Below, piece after piece: positions 39,301 to 51,023 of a DNA stretch of 64,000 nucleotides. A program made the position numbers and the translations under genes. The notes under the pieces were generated by a model. It saw only the letters and a list, made by a program, of their open reading frames with translations. It was not told the origin of the DNA and made no database searches. Positions within the stretch are counted from its first letter, which is position 1. Each line of letters opens with the position of its first letter. The stretch comes from Paramecium octaurelia. Taxonomy: Eukaryota; Ciliophora; Oligohymenophorea; Peniculida; Parameciidae. Where the stretch lies: NCBI GenBank assembly GCA_905182995.1, contig CAJJDP010000003.1:625820-689819 (forward strand). Reading direction: 5' to 3'.

Positions 39301-41457
39301 ACAATAAGACTTAATAAATTATGAAGGTGATAAACAAAAGTTATATTCATAATATCTATAAGAAACCTCTGCTCTGTAGAACTAAATAAAATAACTCTAG
39401 TAGGAAATCTTAAATCAACAAGAAATGAAGAGATAATTAGAATTAATTCCATAAAAAATTGAAATTAATAACCCAAATTCAACTATTGAATCTCCAAAAG
39501 CAAAGAATATGAGTAAAAGCCTGAATAAATCAAGTGCATCCTGTCACTCAACCGATGATTTAAGAGGAAATTATTATAATTGTTCGCTTTATGCCACAAA
39601 TAACAATAGAATAAGTTATTACTCATCTTTAAGAGCTGTAAAATCAAAGGGAGATTTATTGATTTCTCATGAAAAAAGCCTATCAACTTCAGAAGAAGAA
39701 TTGAAGAAATAAATAATTCTTTGGTAGTAAAAATATGAAGAATTACTAACAGAAAGATATTCAAAACAAAATTTGATTACCCCTAAAAAGGAAAGATTAA
39801 CCTAGGAATTCACTGTGTCGGATGAATCTATAAATTGGAAATTAAAATATGATGAATTATAAAGATAGATTTAATTATAAAATTAAAATAGTAAAGATAA
39901 AGTTATTGAATAGTTAAGATCAAAAAATGAATTACTATATTCTGAGCTGCATTAAATTGAAATTGAATATGAATAACTAAGAAGGTAAGTCAATATTAGC
40001 CAAAAGCAAACTGCAAACGATATGAATTAAAATAGTTTGAATTAATAAAGAACTATTGATTAATAGATTCAAAAGATTGATAATTAACAAAATGAAATTG
40101 AATAACTCAAATATAATTTGAAATAAGTAATTGAGAGCAAGAATAACTTAGAAAAGAAGTCTAATAATAAATAAAATGAGTATATTTAATAATTAGAGGC
40201 ATAAAATTTTGATTGTTTATAAGAAATATAGTCCTTGTAAATAGAAATTAAGAGATTATAGGAAAATAATAATTTAATAAAGTAATAAATAAATGATTAA
40301 GTTATTAATTTATAATCTGGACAAGATTAAAATGAAATGAATATAGAAGAATATTTACAATAAATTGAAGCTTTAAAAAGGGAAATAAATAATTAATAAA
40401 CTTAAATATTCTAAATATCAAATTAATTAAAGTAATCTAAAATTAAAGAATAGGAATTAGAATAAAAATTTAAGTATGCAATTGAGGATTTAGAACATGT
40501 TTAGAAAATGTATAACGAGCAAAGATAATCTTGTTAGGAATAATAGCGATAACTATAGAACTACCAATAATAACTATAGCAAAAATAACAAAAACAAATA
40601 CAATCAGAACAACAATAATAATAATTATAAGAATAGCAATAGTATTCATAAAGGTCTTACTAATAAGAATCGTCCAAAATTGTTGAAACTTACTCAGAAT
40701 AGCAAACAAATAATCAATATGATGATTAATATAGAAAGATCTTATATGAACTTAGTTTGATAAAATAATAAAACTAGTCTTTGTAAACTTAATTGTAAGA
40801 ATCAACTCAAAAGTAAATTTCATTGATGCAAGAAATAAAACAATTATAAATTCAGAATGAAAGATTAAATTTAAGTAATGTAAGATTACATAATGAATAA
40901 TAAAAAGTTACAACACAAAGTGATTAAGTAAATAAAATAAATGATTAATTCAAAGAATTATAATTTGAAAACTAAAAATTGAGAAGCGAGATTTACTATA
41001 TGTAATAGGAGAAGTAATAAATTATCAATTCTTTCGAATCTAAATTACAATAATATTCAGCGAGCGCAAATAACAAAATTAGGTAACAATAAATAGATGA
41101 TCTAAAACGAGAGTTGGCTCTATTAAAAAGAGCAACGTTAAAATCATCTGGAATTGATATAGATGCTGAAAGATTGAGTTACTCAACTTAAATAACCTAA
41201 TTGAAGAAACAACTTGAATATGAACAGATAAAGAATAAAGAATTGCAATTAAAGCTGTAGAATTCTTCATAATATTAAGTATGATATTTAAATTATTTTA
41301 GTCTGATTTTGGACTTGTAGAGAGATTGAACAAAGAATTGTAAGATAAAATTGTTGAATTACACTAAGTTAAATCAGAATATAGGAATGCGATAAAAATG
41401 ATTCATTCCTTAGAAGAATAAGTAATAGAAAGATTGGAAAAAGAATAATACTCTTGA
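30361..41457 (+). CDS. Giant coiled-coil protein, 3682 residues
   Basis: One frame runs 11 kb to a TGA at 41455-41457, with only two introns, 30557-30581 (25 nt) and 41279-41301 (23 nt). Residues ~1-290 are coiled coil with a hydrophobic patch (MNIILMATEIERLHKIL). Residues ~300-860 are Pro/Gln/Tyr/Ser-rich and probably disordered. From ~900 to the end it is nearly continuous Gln/Asn/Lys/Glu/Leu heptads, broken by a Ser-rich stretch near 39480-39700. Bases ~37500-38460 hold three near-identical 98-residue repeats. I do not recognise the family. Length and composition suggest a filament or linker of the cortex or basal bodies, which is inference. The last exon is supported by the shift restored at 41279-41301. 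It is convergent with the kinase, 54 bp away. Confidence 0.85.
37500..38460 (+). repeat. Three-fold 294-bp coding repeat
   Basis: The block containing gaattactgt recurs at 37661, 37955 and 38249, exactly 294 bp (98 codons) apart, and flanking segments (for example from ~37516, 37810 and 38104) keep the same spacing with very few differences. Inside each copy are two shorter units beginning NNEQSLLKDKQLL. A more diverged copy precedes at ~37290 and fragments follow to ~38600. This points to recent in-frame tandem amplification. Confidence 0.85.
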
Positions 41458-41511
41458 AAAAAATATTTTGTACACTTTTATATTTAGTAACTTATAAAGA
41501 ATTAATTTTTT

Positions 41512-43050
41512 TCATTTTTATACTTATTAATTTTATTGCCTTATTATCTATAGTCGCTATTAGGATTATGATGGACTAATGGATGTATTGGTAACATTAT
41601 TCAAAATTTATTATTTCGAGTTAGATTATATTAGTTATTTTGGTTTTTGTTAAATTTTAGAGCTTGGAGATTTTTTTTGAACAACAACTTCACATTTCTC
41701 TACAGATTATAAGCAAATTTATTTTAATTTGTTTTTAATTTAGTTAGAAGAAGATTTATTGGCATTTTAACCTTGCTTAGAGTTGCTGTTATGTAAAGTG
41801 GCTGTTGCTGTTTTATTAACACTTTTTTCTATATTGACCGTTGAATTACTCTTCATAAACGCGCTTTTGGCGAACTGTTAATTTAAAAACTATTATTAAC
41901 TTGAATTTTTTTTTAATGCATCAGATCTATTGCTCGAAATGTTTTATATTAGAGATTTTTATTTGTTTACTAAAGTTAAAATTTTTGTCAAATCTAAATT
42001 TTATTTATACAATAAATCTCTATAGGAAGACACTGGATACTGTTTATCGTCTTGTAACTTTAATATCAGTTATCCTTTAAATACAATTTCCTCTTTTGGG
42101 TTGTAAAATTCTTTAAGATAAGGATGCTTTAAAGCATCTTGTACACAAATTCTCTTGCTAGGATCAAATACTAAGAGCTTTTTGATGAGATCTAGCTCAT
42201 CATCATCGCAATTCAAAATTGATTTCAAATTAGATTTATAATTTCTAGGATATTTATCAAATAATTAATTTTAACCTCCTAAACTCTAAATTTCTTCTGG
42301 TGTTGGTATTCCTAAGACTTCAATTATCTTTTCTAATTGATTTATTGTCGAAGTTCCTGAGAACAAGGCCTTCCCTAATATCATTTCTCCAATCATGCAT
42401 CCAATAGACCACATATCAACTCCAAATGAATAAGATTTTGATCCTAATAAAATTTCTGGAGCTCTAAACCACCTTGTAGCCACATAATCTGTGAGTATAT
42501 CAGATTCTAATGTGCATACCATTCTAGCCAAACCAAAATCTGCTAATTTTATTTTACACTCTGAATCTAATAAAATGTTTGCAGGCTTTAAATCTCTAAA
42601 TTGATATAAAAATAGAATTTTATACCTGTGAATCATCCCGGAAGAATGTATATATTTGAGGGCTTTAAATAACTAATAAATAATATATCTTCTGTGCAGA
42701 GGCTATAAAATTTTGGCTCGAATGGCAATATGTAAATCTGTTTCCATGTATTCAAAAATCAAATATAGATCATTTTAATTTTCAGCGGGGTATGTATCAA
42801 TTAGTTGAATAATATTAGGATGATTTAGTTACTTTAAAAAGCTAACCTAAAATAACATATTTATTTCTACTTCTCTATACGTTCGTTAGGCATCAGTTGG
42901 ATTACTAAAGGCATCAAAAACTTTCTTTAAAGCAACTATACGTTGAGATTTTATATCTCTTGCCTTCCAAACTATCCCATATGCGCCTTTTCCTATCTTA
43001 GTCATTATTTCATATTTCTTTAAAATATTAGAATCAATTTTTTCACTCAT
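41512..43050 (-). CDS. ERK7/MAPK15-like MAP kinase
   Basis: 494 residues with introns 42847-42870 (24 nt) and 42596-42625 (30 nt, splitting HR/D). The catalytic core is complete: [11 protein letters not shown] glycine loop, IVALKK lysine, [36 protein letters not shown] and [14 protein letters not shown]. The activation loop has Thr-Asp-Tyr where classical ERKs have Thr-Glu-Tyr; the sequence around it is ERK7/MAPK15-like, a class linked to basal bodies and cilia. A ~160-residue Ser/Asn/Gln/Lys-rich tail follows the kinase domain, also typical of the class. Both introns are multiples of three with no in-frame TGA, so only the kinase alignment reveals them (REVSFLKQLNHPN across the first). The flanking gene converges 54 bp away. 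Confidence 0.92.
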
Positions 43051-43672
43051 AATTTGATAATATTTATATTTTAATTCCTTTCAAAGAATAGTAATCCCTT
43101 TAACAAAGTTGTAATTTCAGTATAAAAATAGATATCTATGATTCCAATTATATAGGTAACTAATTCATTTATTTATATTCAATGAACAATTAGTTAAAAA
43201 TTATACTTAGGTTTAAATACCTCAGCGCTACATAAGTAAAGCAGAATACTTTTAATGTAATATAATTTTATAAAATTCTTTTGAATTAAAACATTAAACA
43301 AACAATAGAAAACCAGTACAAATATTTTTGTGAATTTTTGTTTTAATAATTAAAGTTCAATTATAATATACTGTCAATTAAATACAGTCATTACCTCATA
43401 TGATATTATTTCAATAATGCAAATTTCCAGATATAATTTTTTTCAAAAAAAATATTCACAAAATCGTGAAATTAAAAATTGTTCATGTTCTGAGCATTGG
43501 TGTGTATTGGAATTTATCATTATGTATAAAACAATTCAACACACAAAACTTTTGTAGTTTTTTATTTTTAAAGATTTTTTGAATTTAGATCTTAATTCAA
43601 TGTAAACATAAAGTATTTTGTTAAACAATGTATAAATATATATAACTCGATATAAATAATCAATAAAGAAAC
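43051..43672. promoter_or_regulatory. Intergenic upstream of the MAP kinase, 622 bp
   Basis: A+T-rich DNA between the kinase start (minus strand) and the stop of the small basic ORF. It presumably contains the kinase promoter. No coding frame, RNA gene or repeat is seen. Confidence 0.5.
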
Positions 43673-44014
43673 TCAATTTGAACGATTTTTCATGTATTGG
43701 TTAAAAATTTAAGTTCTTGTTTGTTGCAAGAGAGATTCCATCTAAGTAATTATTATTTTAAGTCTTTAACATTGTTAAAGTTTCAAATAATCTCGATTTG
43801 TGATACGAGGCTTCGATCTTTTGCTCTATGAAGCTTCAGTTTCTGAATCAGCCTTTTTTACTTTTTTGGATTTTCTGTTAATGAGCCTTGATTTTTTTTT
43901 TGGTGCTTCTTCTGCAAAATTAAACAATAGGACCGGCTCCTCTTATAAATATCCATCAAAGGTATTAAGTTATTCTGGTTCATTTTACTCACTTTATTCG
44001 TAATCATAGTACAT
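43673..44014 (-). CDS. Small basic protein, probable nuclear
   Basis: 113 codons from ATG (44012-44014) to TGA (43673-43675). The N-terminal ~45 residues are acidic and Gln-rich (MYYDYEQSEQNEPEQLNTF); the middle is strongly basic (APKKKSRLINRKSKKVKK), then an acidic Ser/Glu patch and a second basic cluster (SKRSKPRI), and a helical end. The basic clusters resemble nuclear localisation signals or a chromatin-binding tail. No family recognised. Composition argues for a real gene, but the size is within reach of a chance frame. Confidence 0.5.
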
Positions 44015-45034
44015 TAATTATTCTGATTATTGTAGTTATGGTTCTTAAACAAATTCTAGATATGATAAAAATAAGTACCTTATTAATCCTATTCTTCAAA
44101 ATCTATTGAGTAGAAATTCATAAGAGAAAATTATCAAATGTTTTTTTTATTTATTAGAATATTAGTTATTTCATCTTTAATAGGGAATTTGCGTTTATTG
44201 TGAAAAATTCTCAGTTTATTTATGTTTATAAACTTATTATTTATAAACAATTATCTTGATTAATTATCAATTAAATACCACAATTATTAATGTCATTAAA
44301 TTTAAAGTAGCTAGTTATTTTTGCTACAGATTAATATTTTATTGGTAATTTCAAAAATAAATTTTTTATTTCCTAATTTTTGATTTTCTCAAAGAATGAG
44401 AATTAAGAGAGACTTTAGTCTTCCAATTTTTTATCTTTCTAGAAAATATATACCTTTTTTCATTTATTAAAATTTAAAAATAAACTGATGTTTTATACCA
44501 ACTCTATTTTTAAGGAAATCACTGCAAATTATTAAATAAAAAATAATCTAAGCTTTAGAAAAGTTTACAATATTTTTAATAGGCTGCTGTTTATGATTGT
44601 TAACATTTTTGATAAATAGTATTTATATTTTACAAACTACAAGCATTACTTTATTTGATTTCAATTTGAAATTAAAAAACAAGAAGTTTAAATAACCCAT
44701 AAAAAATGGAAAGAGAGTACTGCTTAACATTATATATTGCTAAATAAATATAATGATAACTTTGGATTATTCATTGAAAAATTCTTAGATAATATATATA
44801 AATTTATTAATATACCATTCAATAGAAGTTGTCCTTCAAATCTCTAATCTAAATTTGCTTTAAAGCTTTGAACCCTGAGAAATTAAAGCAGTAAATAATT
44901 AAGAAAAATAAAAGAGTCTATTAATTTATATGTCAATTATCTTGCTAAATAATTGCTTAGAATTATTAAAAATTATATTATTCAGGAAAAAAAACTTGTA
45001 TCGTATTCATTCAAAAATAAAATATGATAAGAGC

Positions 45035-45166
45035 TCATCTTTCAAGCTATGTTTTCTATAAAAGATTTGTGAAGGTTGGAATATTTTTAAGCTTTTCAGA
45101 CCTTTTCTCATTTTTTTCTTTTTTGATTTACTTTGCTTAAAAAATTTCTTATGTAAATTTATCCAT
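45035..45166 (-). CDS. Doubtful 43-residue ORF
   Basis: ATG to TGA frame reading MDKFTQEIFQAKQIKKEKNE and on: charged, Lys-rich and protein-like, but very short and without family resemblance. It may be one exon of a gene whose other exons I could not find. Confidence 0.2.
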
Positions 45167-45302
45167 GAGATTTTAGTATTCTTAAGTAATTAAATCCATA
45201 GATTCTCTTAAAGGAAGCTGAGATTATTATTATTTCTATGAATTAATGGAGCTAAGGTTTCTTTAATTTAATTCGTATGCCATTTTTATACAATTAATTT
45301 TA

Positions 45303-45767
45303 ATGAGTTAAGAAAATAAAGAAGAAATTATTAATGATATATTAAAAGCCACAACATTTTGTTCAAAAAAAAAGTGAGAAACATTAAAAGTTGATTAATT
45401 TAAAGGAAAAGAGACAGAATGCTTAAGTTCTAATATTTTTTTATATAATCTAGTATAATGTAGTTATGGATTTACGGTTTCAATTTATTACTAAGGGCAA
45501 TTCATGAAGTAATTGATGGAGCAAACTGAAGGTATGGATGAGCGAATATTATTTTGTTAAAAATTAATAAATTTACCTAAATACTTAAAATTAGGACCCT
45601 TTTGCATTTCAGAAATTTTTGTTCAATAATAGAAATCAAATAAAACTAGGTCTATGATAATTTGCTTTCTTTTATCTTCTTTTATTATTATTCTAATTAA
45701 AAAAAGGGATATTTTTAACCAAAATTTATAAATATATAAAGTTAAGTAAAAAAATTGTGTTTGTGTT
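45303..45767 (+). pseudogene. Possible interrupted gene, frame broken by TGA at 45375
   Basis: From ATG 45303 the frame reads MSQENKEEIINDILKATTF, then hits TGA at 45375-45377 just after a run of ten A. The same frame then stays open for 130 codons with protein-like content (GQFMKQLMEQTEGMDERILF) up to TGA at 45768. No intron removes the stop. It may be a decayed gene, an indel in the homopolymer, or chance. Confidence 0.3.
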
Positions 45768-45926
45768 TGAGACAATTTTATTAGATATTTTAACAAAAGT
45801 CAAAGAGATGAAATTATTTTTAAAGAAAAAAAATCTAATTTGATACTCGTATGTTTACTTATTATCTTGAAAAGTAACTAGTTAAAATTTAATATGAATA
45901 TTAGATTGAATACATTATGAGATAAA

Positions 45927-47159
45927 TCATCGATAGGTTTTTAAACTAGAAGTAAAGAAGCTTCTTGAATAATTTGGGGTTGATTAAAATTTTTATAGAG
46001 ATTTGCTATGTGCACTTTATTTAGGTGTTAGAATTATATTAGATTAAGTTGATTAATTCGAGTTCAATTAATGTCTGTACCAAATATTTACATCCAAAGT
46101 GTCATCTTCAATCATAGATTTAATTAATTATAAAGCTTGCTCACTACTTAATCTTTCGAGAGGATTTTATTTAAGCATAGTCTTGACTAAATCAAAAAGT
46201 CTTCCTTACTCTTTAATTATAAATAAACAATTTTTGTTTTTCTTTAATACTTCTACTGATGTACTGGCATCAAATAGGCCTTTAAAAGTTAATAATTTAT
46301 ATAACACACATCCGGCACTAAATACATCAACTTTATAATCATAAGCAACATTATTGTCAATATTTTGTAAAATTTCAGGAGCACAAAAACCTGGAGTTCC
46401 ACATTTAGGGTTTTCTTTAGATTGATTACCAATATAGCAAGATAATCCAAAGTCAATGATTTTAAGAATTCCATTTTTACTCAACATTAGGTTTGCAGGC
46501 TTTATGTCTCTATGAATAATACCCATTTTGTGTAGATAAGATAGCCCTTCGAACAATTACTATAAGAATAAATTCAGAATCTTTACTTGTGCTAATTAAA
46601 GGATAGTTAATTCTTATAATTCTGAATTCTCTGAAATTAATTTTTTTAAATTTTTTCCTTCAATATAGTCGGTAATAATAGAATAGGTGAGATTTGTCAG
46701 GAATACTTCTTAAATGGATAAAATGTTGGGATGGTCTAGTGCTCGAAGAATCTTTATTTCATTTTCAATTAAATATTACGCAGATTTATTAGTGTTAATT
46801 AATGTTTTAATAGCAATATGCTGTCCAGTTATATAATTTTATTATAATGAAATCTATAAATAGAACAGTAATATACCTAGCCAAATGCCCCTGAATCTAA
46901 ATACCTGACTAATTTATAGTGAATTGTTAGAGATTTAAAAAGAATTTATTTACCAAGTCTTTATTTTAACTCAGTGAGATTATGGGAGTCACCATAAAAT
47001 TCTTTCATTTTGTTCTAATAAGAGAGTAGGAATCCAACTAATTACTGATTCCTCACAATCCATTCAAATTAGGTTTCTGAACTCAAATCTAAAATATACT
47101 TTGTTCTCACAAATTAACACTCCTATTGTTTCAATATGATTATAACTTACTTGACTCAT
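45927..47159 (-). CDS. Serine/threonine protein kinase
   Basis: 384 residues with introns 47123-47150 (28 nt), 46854-46876 (23) and 46560-46586 (27). The kinase domain starts after ~85 residues: YLDSGAFGQ glycine loop (split by intron 2), HIAIKTL lysine, [30 protein letters not shown] and [14 protein letters not shown]. All catalytic residues are present, so it should be active; the sequence is closest in style to CAMK/ciliate-specific kinases. The third intron is a multiple of three without TGA; removing it gives [16 protein letters not shown], the normal alpha-E helix. A ~60-residue Ser/Gln-rich tail ends at TGA 45927. The substrate is unknown. Confidence 0.88.
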
Positions 47160-47563
47160 CAGTATTTATTTCTTTGATAACTTTAAATAATAAGATTAGT
47201 CACGAAAAAAATGTTTTCTAAATACTGTAAAGAGTAGAATTTATTTATCTGTTTATTGGCAATTAATTTACATTAATATTAATTAATCATAAAATCGTAA
47301 ATCAATTATTAAATCCACTAGGATTGATTTATTAGCAATCAATATTATTAAAAATTCACTTAAAAAAATGTTATGCATTATGATGTATACTAAATAAATC
47401 ACTATAAAATTAAAATTAAATTCATCAAGACTTTCATCCAAAGATATTCTTCATCCAAATTAATTTTCAAATGATTGGGGTAATCTTTAGGATAAAAAAT
47501 AGTGAATATTTAGATAGATCGATATGAAAAAATATTTTTATATAACATTTGTAATAAATATAC
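47160..47563. promoter_or_regulatory. Intergenic, upstream of the kinase, 404 bp
   Basis: Lies between the kinase start and the EMC10-like stop, both on the minus strand. It should hold the kinase promoter and the EMC10-like 3' end. Nothing else is visible. Confidence 0.5.
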
Positions 47564-48262
47564 TCATTTATTTTTTCTTCTTTATGCTTATGCCTATGCT
47601 TATTCTTATGCTTATTGAACAGTTTCATTTAACTTTTAGGGATCAGCTTGTGAAGTTAGGAAAAATACAAAAAATCCAATAATGATATACCATTTCTAAG
47701 GATAGAAGAGGTACTTACATATTATAAAATTAATCCAAAAATTCCCTAAGGTTTTTATTCTTCTTCTTCAGGAATTTTTTCATCAAATTGTGGTACTAAT
47801 CCTTGGGGGGCTACTTCCAAATCTTTAACTTAAACTTGGATATAGGTTTCGACATTTTTCCTTACAGGTTTTAATCCATAATCAAAAGATAATAAATCAT
47901 TGTTTGATAAAACTAAAGTAATTATTTCTTAATAATTGGATTTCTAATTAAAAAGTGATAATTATTTCCCATCTATATGCGCAATATAAGATTTTTCATC
48001 CTGCAAATTCTGCAATTTCAATAAAACATAAGTATTCTTAATTAGACACTGTATATATTACTTCATTAATTTTTTTGCGATCTACTATTTGCTGTCTATT
48101 TTAATTTAAGTTGATCTGGGCATTTTAAAAATTGGATCTAGATACTTTCATCTCCCCTATTCTTTCCCAAGCTTAAGAGTTTGAATTTTTGATGAATAAA
48201 GCGTAATCGGTCGATTATGATAGTGTTGTAAGTGCGAGAACCAATATTAATATAAATTACAT
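47564..48262 (-). CDS. ER membrane protein complex subunit 10-like protein
   Basis: 216 residues with introns 48037-48061 (25 nt, AAG end) and 47696-47718 (23). The order of parts fits EMC10: a signal peptide (MQFILILVLALTTLSQS), a ~150-residue strand-rich lumenal domain, an acidic Pro/Glu linker (EKIPEEEEQKPQG), then one TM helix (KWYIIIGFFVFFLT) and a short Gln/Ala-rich tail. EMC inserts tail-anchored and multipass proteins into the ER membrane. The call rests on architecture and on the motif order around the TM helix; a different type I ER protein is possible. Tandem with the coiled-coil gene, 195 bp away. Confidence 0.65.
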
Positions 48263-48457
48263 TTAATTATTCACTATTAAAAATAAAACAATACATCAAA
48301 TTCAATTATATTGATGTGATTCATTGTTTTAATATGTGGATTGAATTAGTTTAAACATAATTCTATAGAGCAATTAAGCAGAACTCTATTTAATTTCCCA
48401 AAGAAAATCTTATTGATAAAGTCATTTTAAATATTATTTTAACATAAGTAGAATAAA

Positions 48458-49245
48458 TCAGAAATAATGATTTTCCTTGTCATTCCATTTTTATGAAAAA
48501 CTGAATGAACTTGGTTGTTCTACTAATTTGTGCTGATTCGCATTTGAGATTATGTTCTGATATAATGGTTCATTCTTATTGATTTTTGAATCGAGATCAG
48601 TGTTTAAGCTGCTGAATAAACTATACAACTAATTGGCTTATTATTCATCAAGTTAATGTAGAAATGTCATCAATTGATCTTCTTTGTCTTCATCATTTAT
48701 TATTGAATCTTAAGTATTCATTGAATAAATGGATGATTTTTTACGATGATTTACTTAATTCTCATATTATATCACTTCTTCACTTGCAGTTAAAGGACTG
48801 CTAAATTATTATTAACTGGCAGATGGAATTATTGATGTTTAACGTTTTAATTTTTCAATTTATTCATTCAGTTCATTCACTATAATTTCAAGTTGAATAT
48901 TTCTTTTGAGATATTCGTCTCTTTATTTGGTCATTTCTAATAATGCATCTACATAATGATCCGTTTGCTATTTTTTGTTTTGATCAAATCTCTTTTTAGC
49001 CTCCATTAAAAAACCATCTATTTGCATTATATACATTTAATCCTAACTTAATTAGTCTTTCATACTTTTTTTTGTACTTTTTCCATTTCTCCTATTTATT
49101 TTAAAGCTTTATGATATTTTTATATAGTTTCCATGTTTTATTCTTTTAATTTGGCAATTTCTACTCTATAATTAGCATCTTTAGCTAGTAACTTTTGAAT
49201 AATCTACTCTTATATAAATGCATACTTCTCTTAATTATGATTCAT
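48458..49245 (-). CDS. Coiled-coil protein, 254 residues
   Basis: One intron at 49043-49065 (23 nt) joins two frames. Residues ~1-120 are a coiled coil (IAKLKEQNMETIQKYHKALK, LLEMTKQRDEYLKRNIQLEI), followed by a Ser/Gln-rich segment and a second short helix (DQLMTFLHQLDEQQ). No enzyme motif and no recognised family. A homologue in other ciliates would be expected if real; the coherent heptads on both sides of the intron support it. Confidence 0.7.
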
Positions 49246-49443
49246 TATATTGTTTATTAAAACAGATTTCTCCTAACTACTATTTTTTTTATTTCATTAT
49301 AAAAAATAATTAATATAAAAAACTCAATATATATATATATATTATTGGAATTGCTGAATTGTAGATAGACCTCTCAGAATTAAATATATTTAATTAACCA
49401 ATAATCTGACTTTAATTATGGTTTCTTTTATTAAAATACAATT

Positions 49444-50946
49444 TCATAATATAGACTCAATATATTGTTAGAGTAATTTTAGTTATTCTTTAATAAATTA
49501 TCGACATTCTTAAATAGATATTTCTTTTCTTTCTTAACATTTAGAGATTAAGTAAAGAATGATTTTATTCGGCATATCTTGAGAAATTGTTAGGTTTAAT
49601 TTCAAAGCTTCATTAATCCATTTAGCATTTGTATTCATGGATTTCACATCTTCTTAATATTGAATATACTCTTGTCTTAGTATCCTATGATGTTTGATCA
49701 CAATGCCTCTCAATTCTTAGACTAACCTTTCCTTTTCCTAAAACAACTTAAATTAATTTAAATAGCTAAGTGCTTCTATGATGATTTCATTTTAAGAGAA
49801 ATATGAATCTACTGAAAATGAACTTAATTCAAAGTTAGTTTATGATAAATAAGATTGAAATTCTTGTTGATCAAAGATCCCATAGATTTATAGACATTTT
49901 TAACATGCATTGGTGACAGCATTATCATTAATACCTGGCATCCTATATCTGATCGGTTGATGATGGAAAGGACATTCTTCAATTTAAGATTGAGAATCAT
50001 TTGAGTAGGAAGGTAACTAGAAATTTTGAGTTTATTCACAAAGTGTTGATTAAGAAACAAGTGAAATATCTGCAAAGACATATCTATCATTATTAGTATT
50101 CGATTGTATTTCAAAACTGCTAGGACTTTAGAGATAGTATTCAGTGAGTGTTTAGATAATCCAATTAAGATCTTTCCTTAACTTAGGGTCTTTTTGGATG
50201 GAGTTTAATAATAAACTTTTAATGACATTTTTCTTATGATCAAATATAGTTGCTTGTGCGTATTGTTAATCTCTAATAACATAATTGGTAGTTTTAATCT
50301 TGAAGAAGACTTCCTCCTCTGACATGCCATTATAGAATGGAGTTTTATGAAGTAATTCATCAATAATAAGCCCAAGTGCCCAAATATCTACAGATTTATC
50401 ATACTATTATTTATCTAAAATTTCTGGAGCTACATAATAGGCAGTTCCAACTTTAGTGGTGGTCATTCTATCCAATTTGACACTACTTAGTCCGAAATCT
50501 GTGATTTTATAAATTTCCATTCCTTGTTCATCAATTTGTCTAAGAATATTTTCTGGTTTAATATCTCTATGAACAATGTTTTTACTATGCAAAAAGGACA
50601 AACCATTAGCAACTTGAAATGCGATATTAACAATCTATTCTTCAGAAAAGGTTTTGGTTGTCATCATCTCATATAAAGTTCCACCAGAACAGTATTCTTG
50701 CACAATAAATAAGGCTTCTTGTTAATCGAAAATATCCAAAAGTTGAACTACATTTTAATGCCGATACTGCGAAAGTTATTTCAGAATCATTTTCTCTTAT
50801 TATGAAATTGCTAGATTTCTATTGCTAATTTTGACAGCAACCTTTTATTTATTTGATTTTTTAACACCCAAAAAGACTTAAGCAAAAGCTCCCTAGCCTA
50901 ACAATTAGTTTTTGGTTTCATATAAATCCTCATAACGATTTTTCAT
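49444..50946 (-). CDS. Serine/threonine protein kinase with long C-terminal extension
   Basis: 500 residues, intronless. The kinase domain occupies residues ~10-270: LLGQGAFAQVFLG glycine loop, KVAVKIS lysine, [37 protein letters not shown] and VDIWALGLIIDELL. All catalytic residues are present, with CAMK/ULK-like flavour. The C-terminal ~230 residues contain a Cys/His-rich patch (ECPFHHQPIRY ... ACQKCLQIYG) that could bind zinc, then a helical region rich in Gln/Glu (EKERLVQELRGIVIKHH). No regulatory domain is recognised. It is 77 bp from the SEC23 stop. Confidence 0.9.
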
Positions 50947-51023
50947 TGATTATGGTTAAATAATTTTTTATAATATTTATCAAACTATTTCGTTATTATA
51001 TTATTATTTGATATTTTATATAT

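Larger units (their letters stand above)
44015..45926. other. Gene-poor A+T-rich region, 1.9 kb
   Basis: This is the longest stretch without a convincing gene in an otherwise compact window. It holds only doubtful frames (45035-45166 minus; 45303-45767 plus, interrupted). No RNA gene, repeat or transposon end is visible. It could be unrecognised non-coding RNA, relics of genes, or retained eliminated sequence. Confidence 0.4.

Noticed and set aside
44015-45926. Unexcised internal eliminated sequence or transposon relic
   Set aside because: I found no paired TA-bounded ends, terminal repeats or transposase motifs, so the idea cannot be supported from sequence alone.
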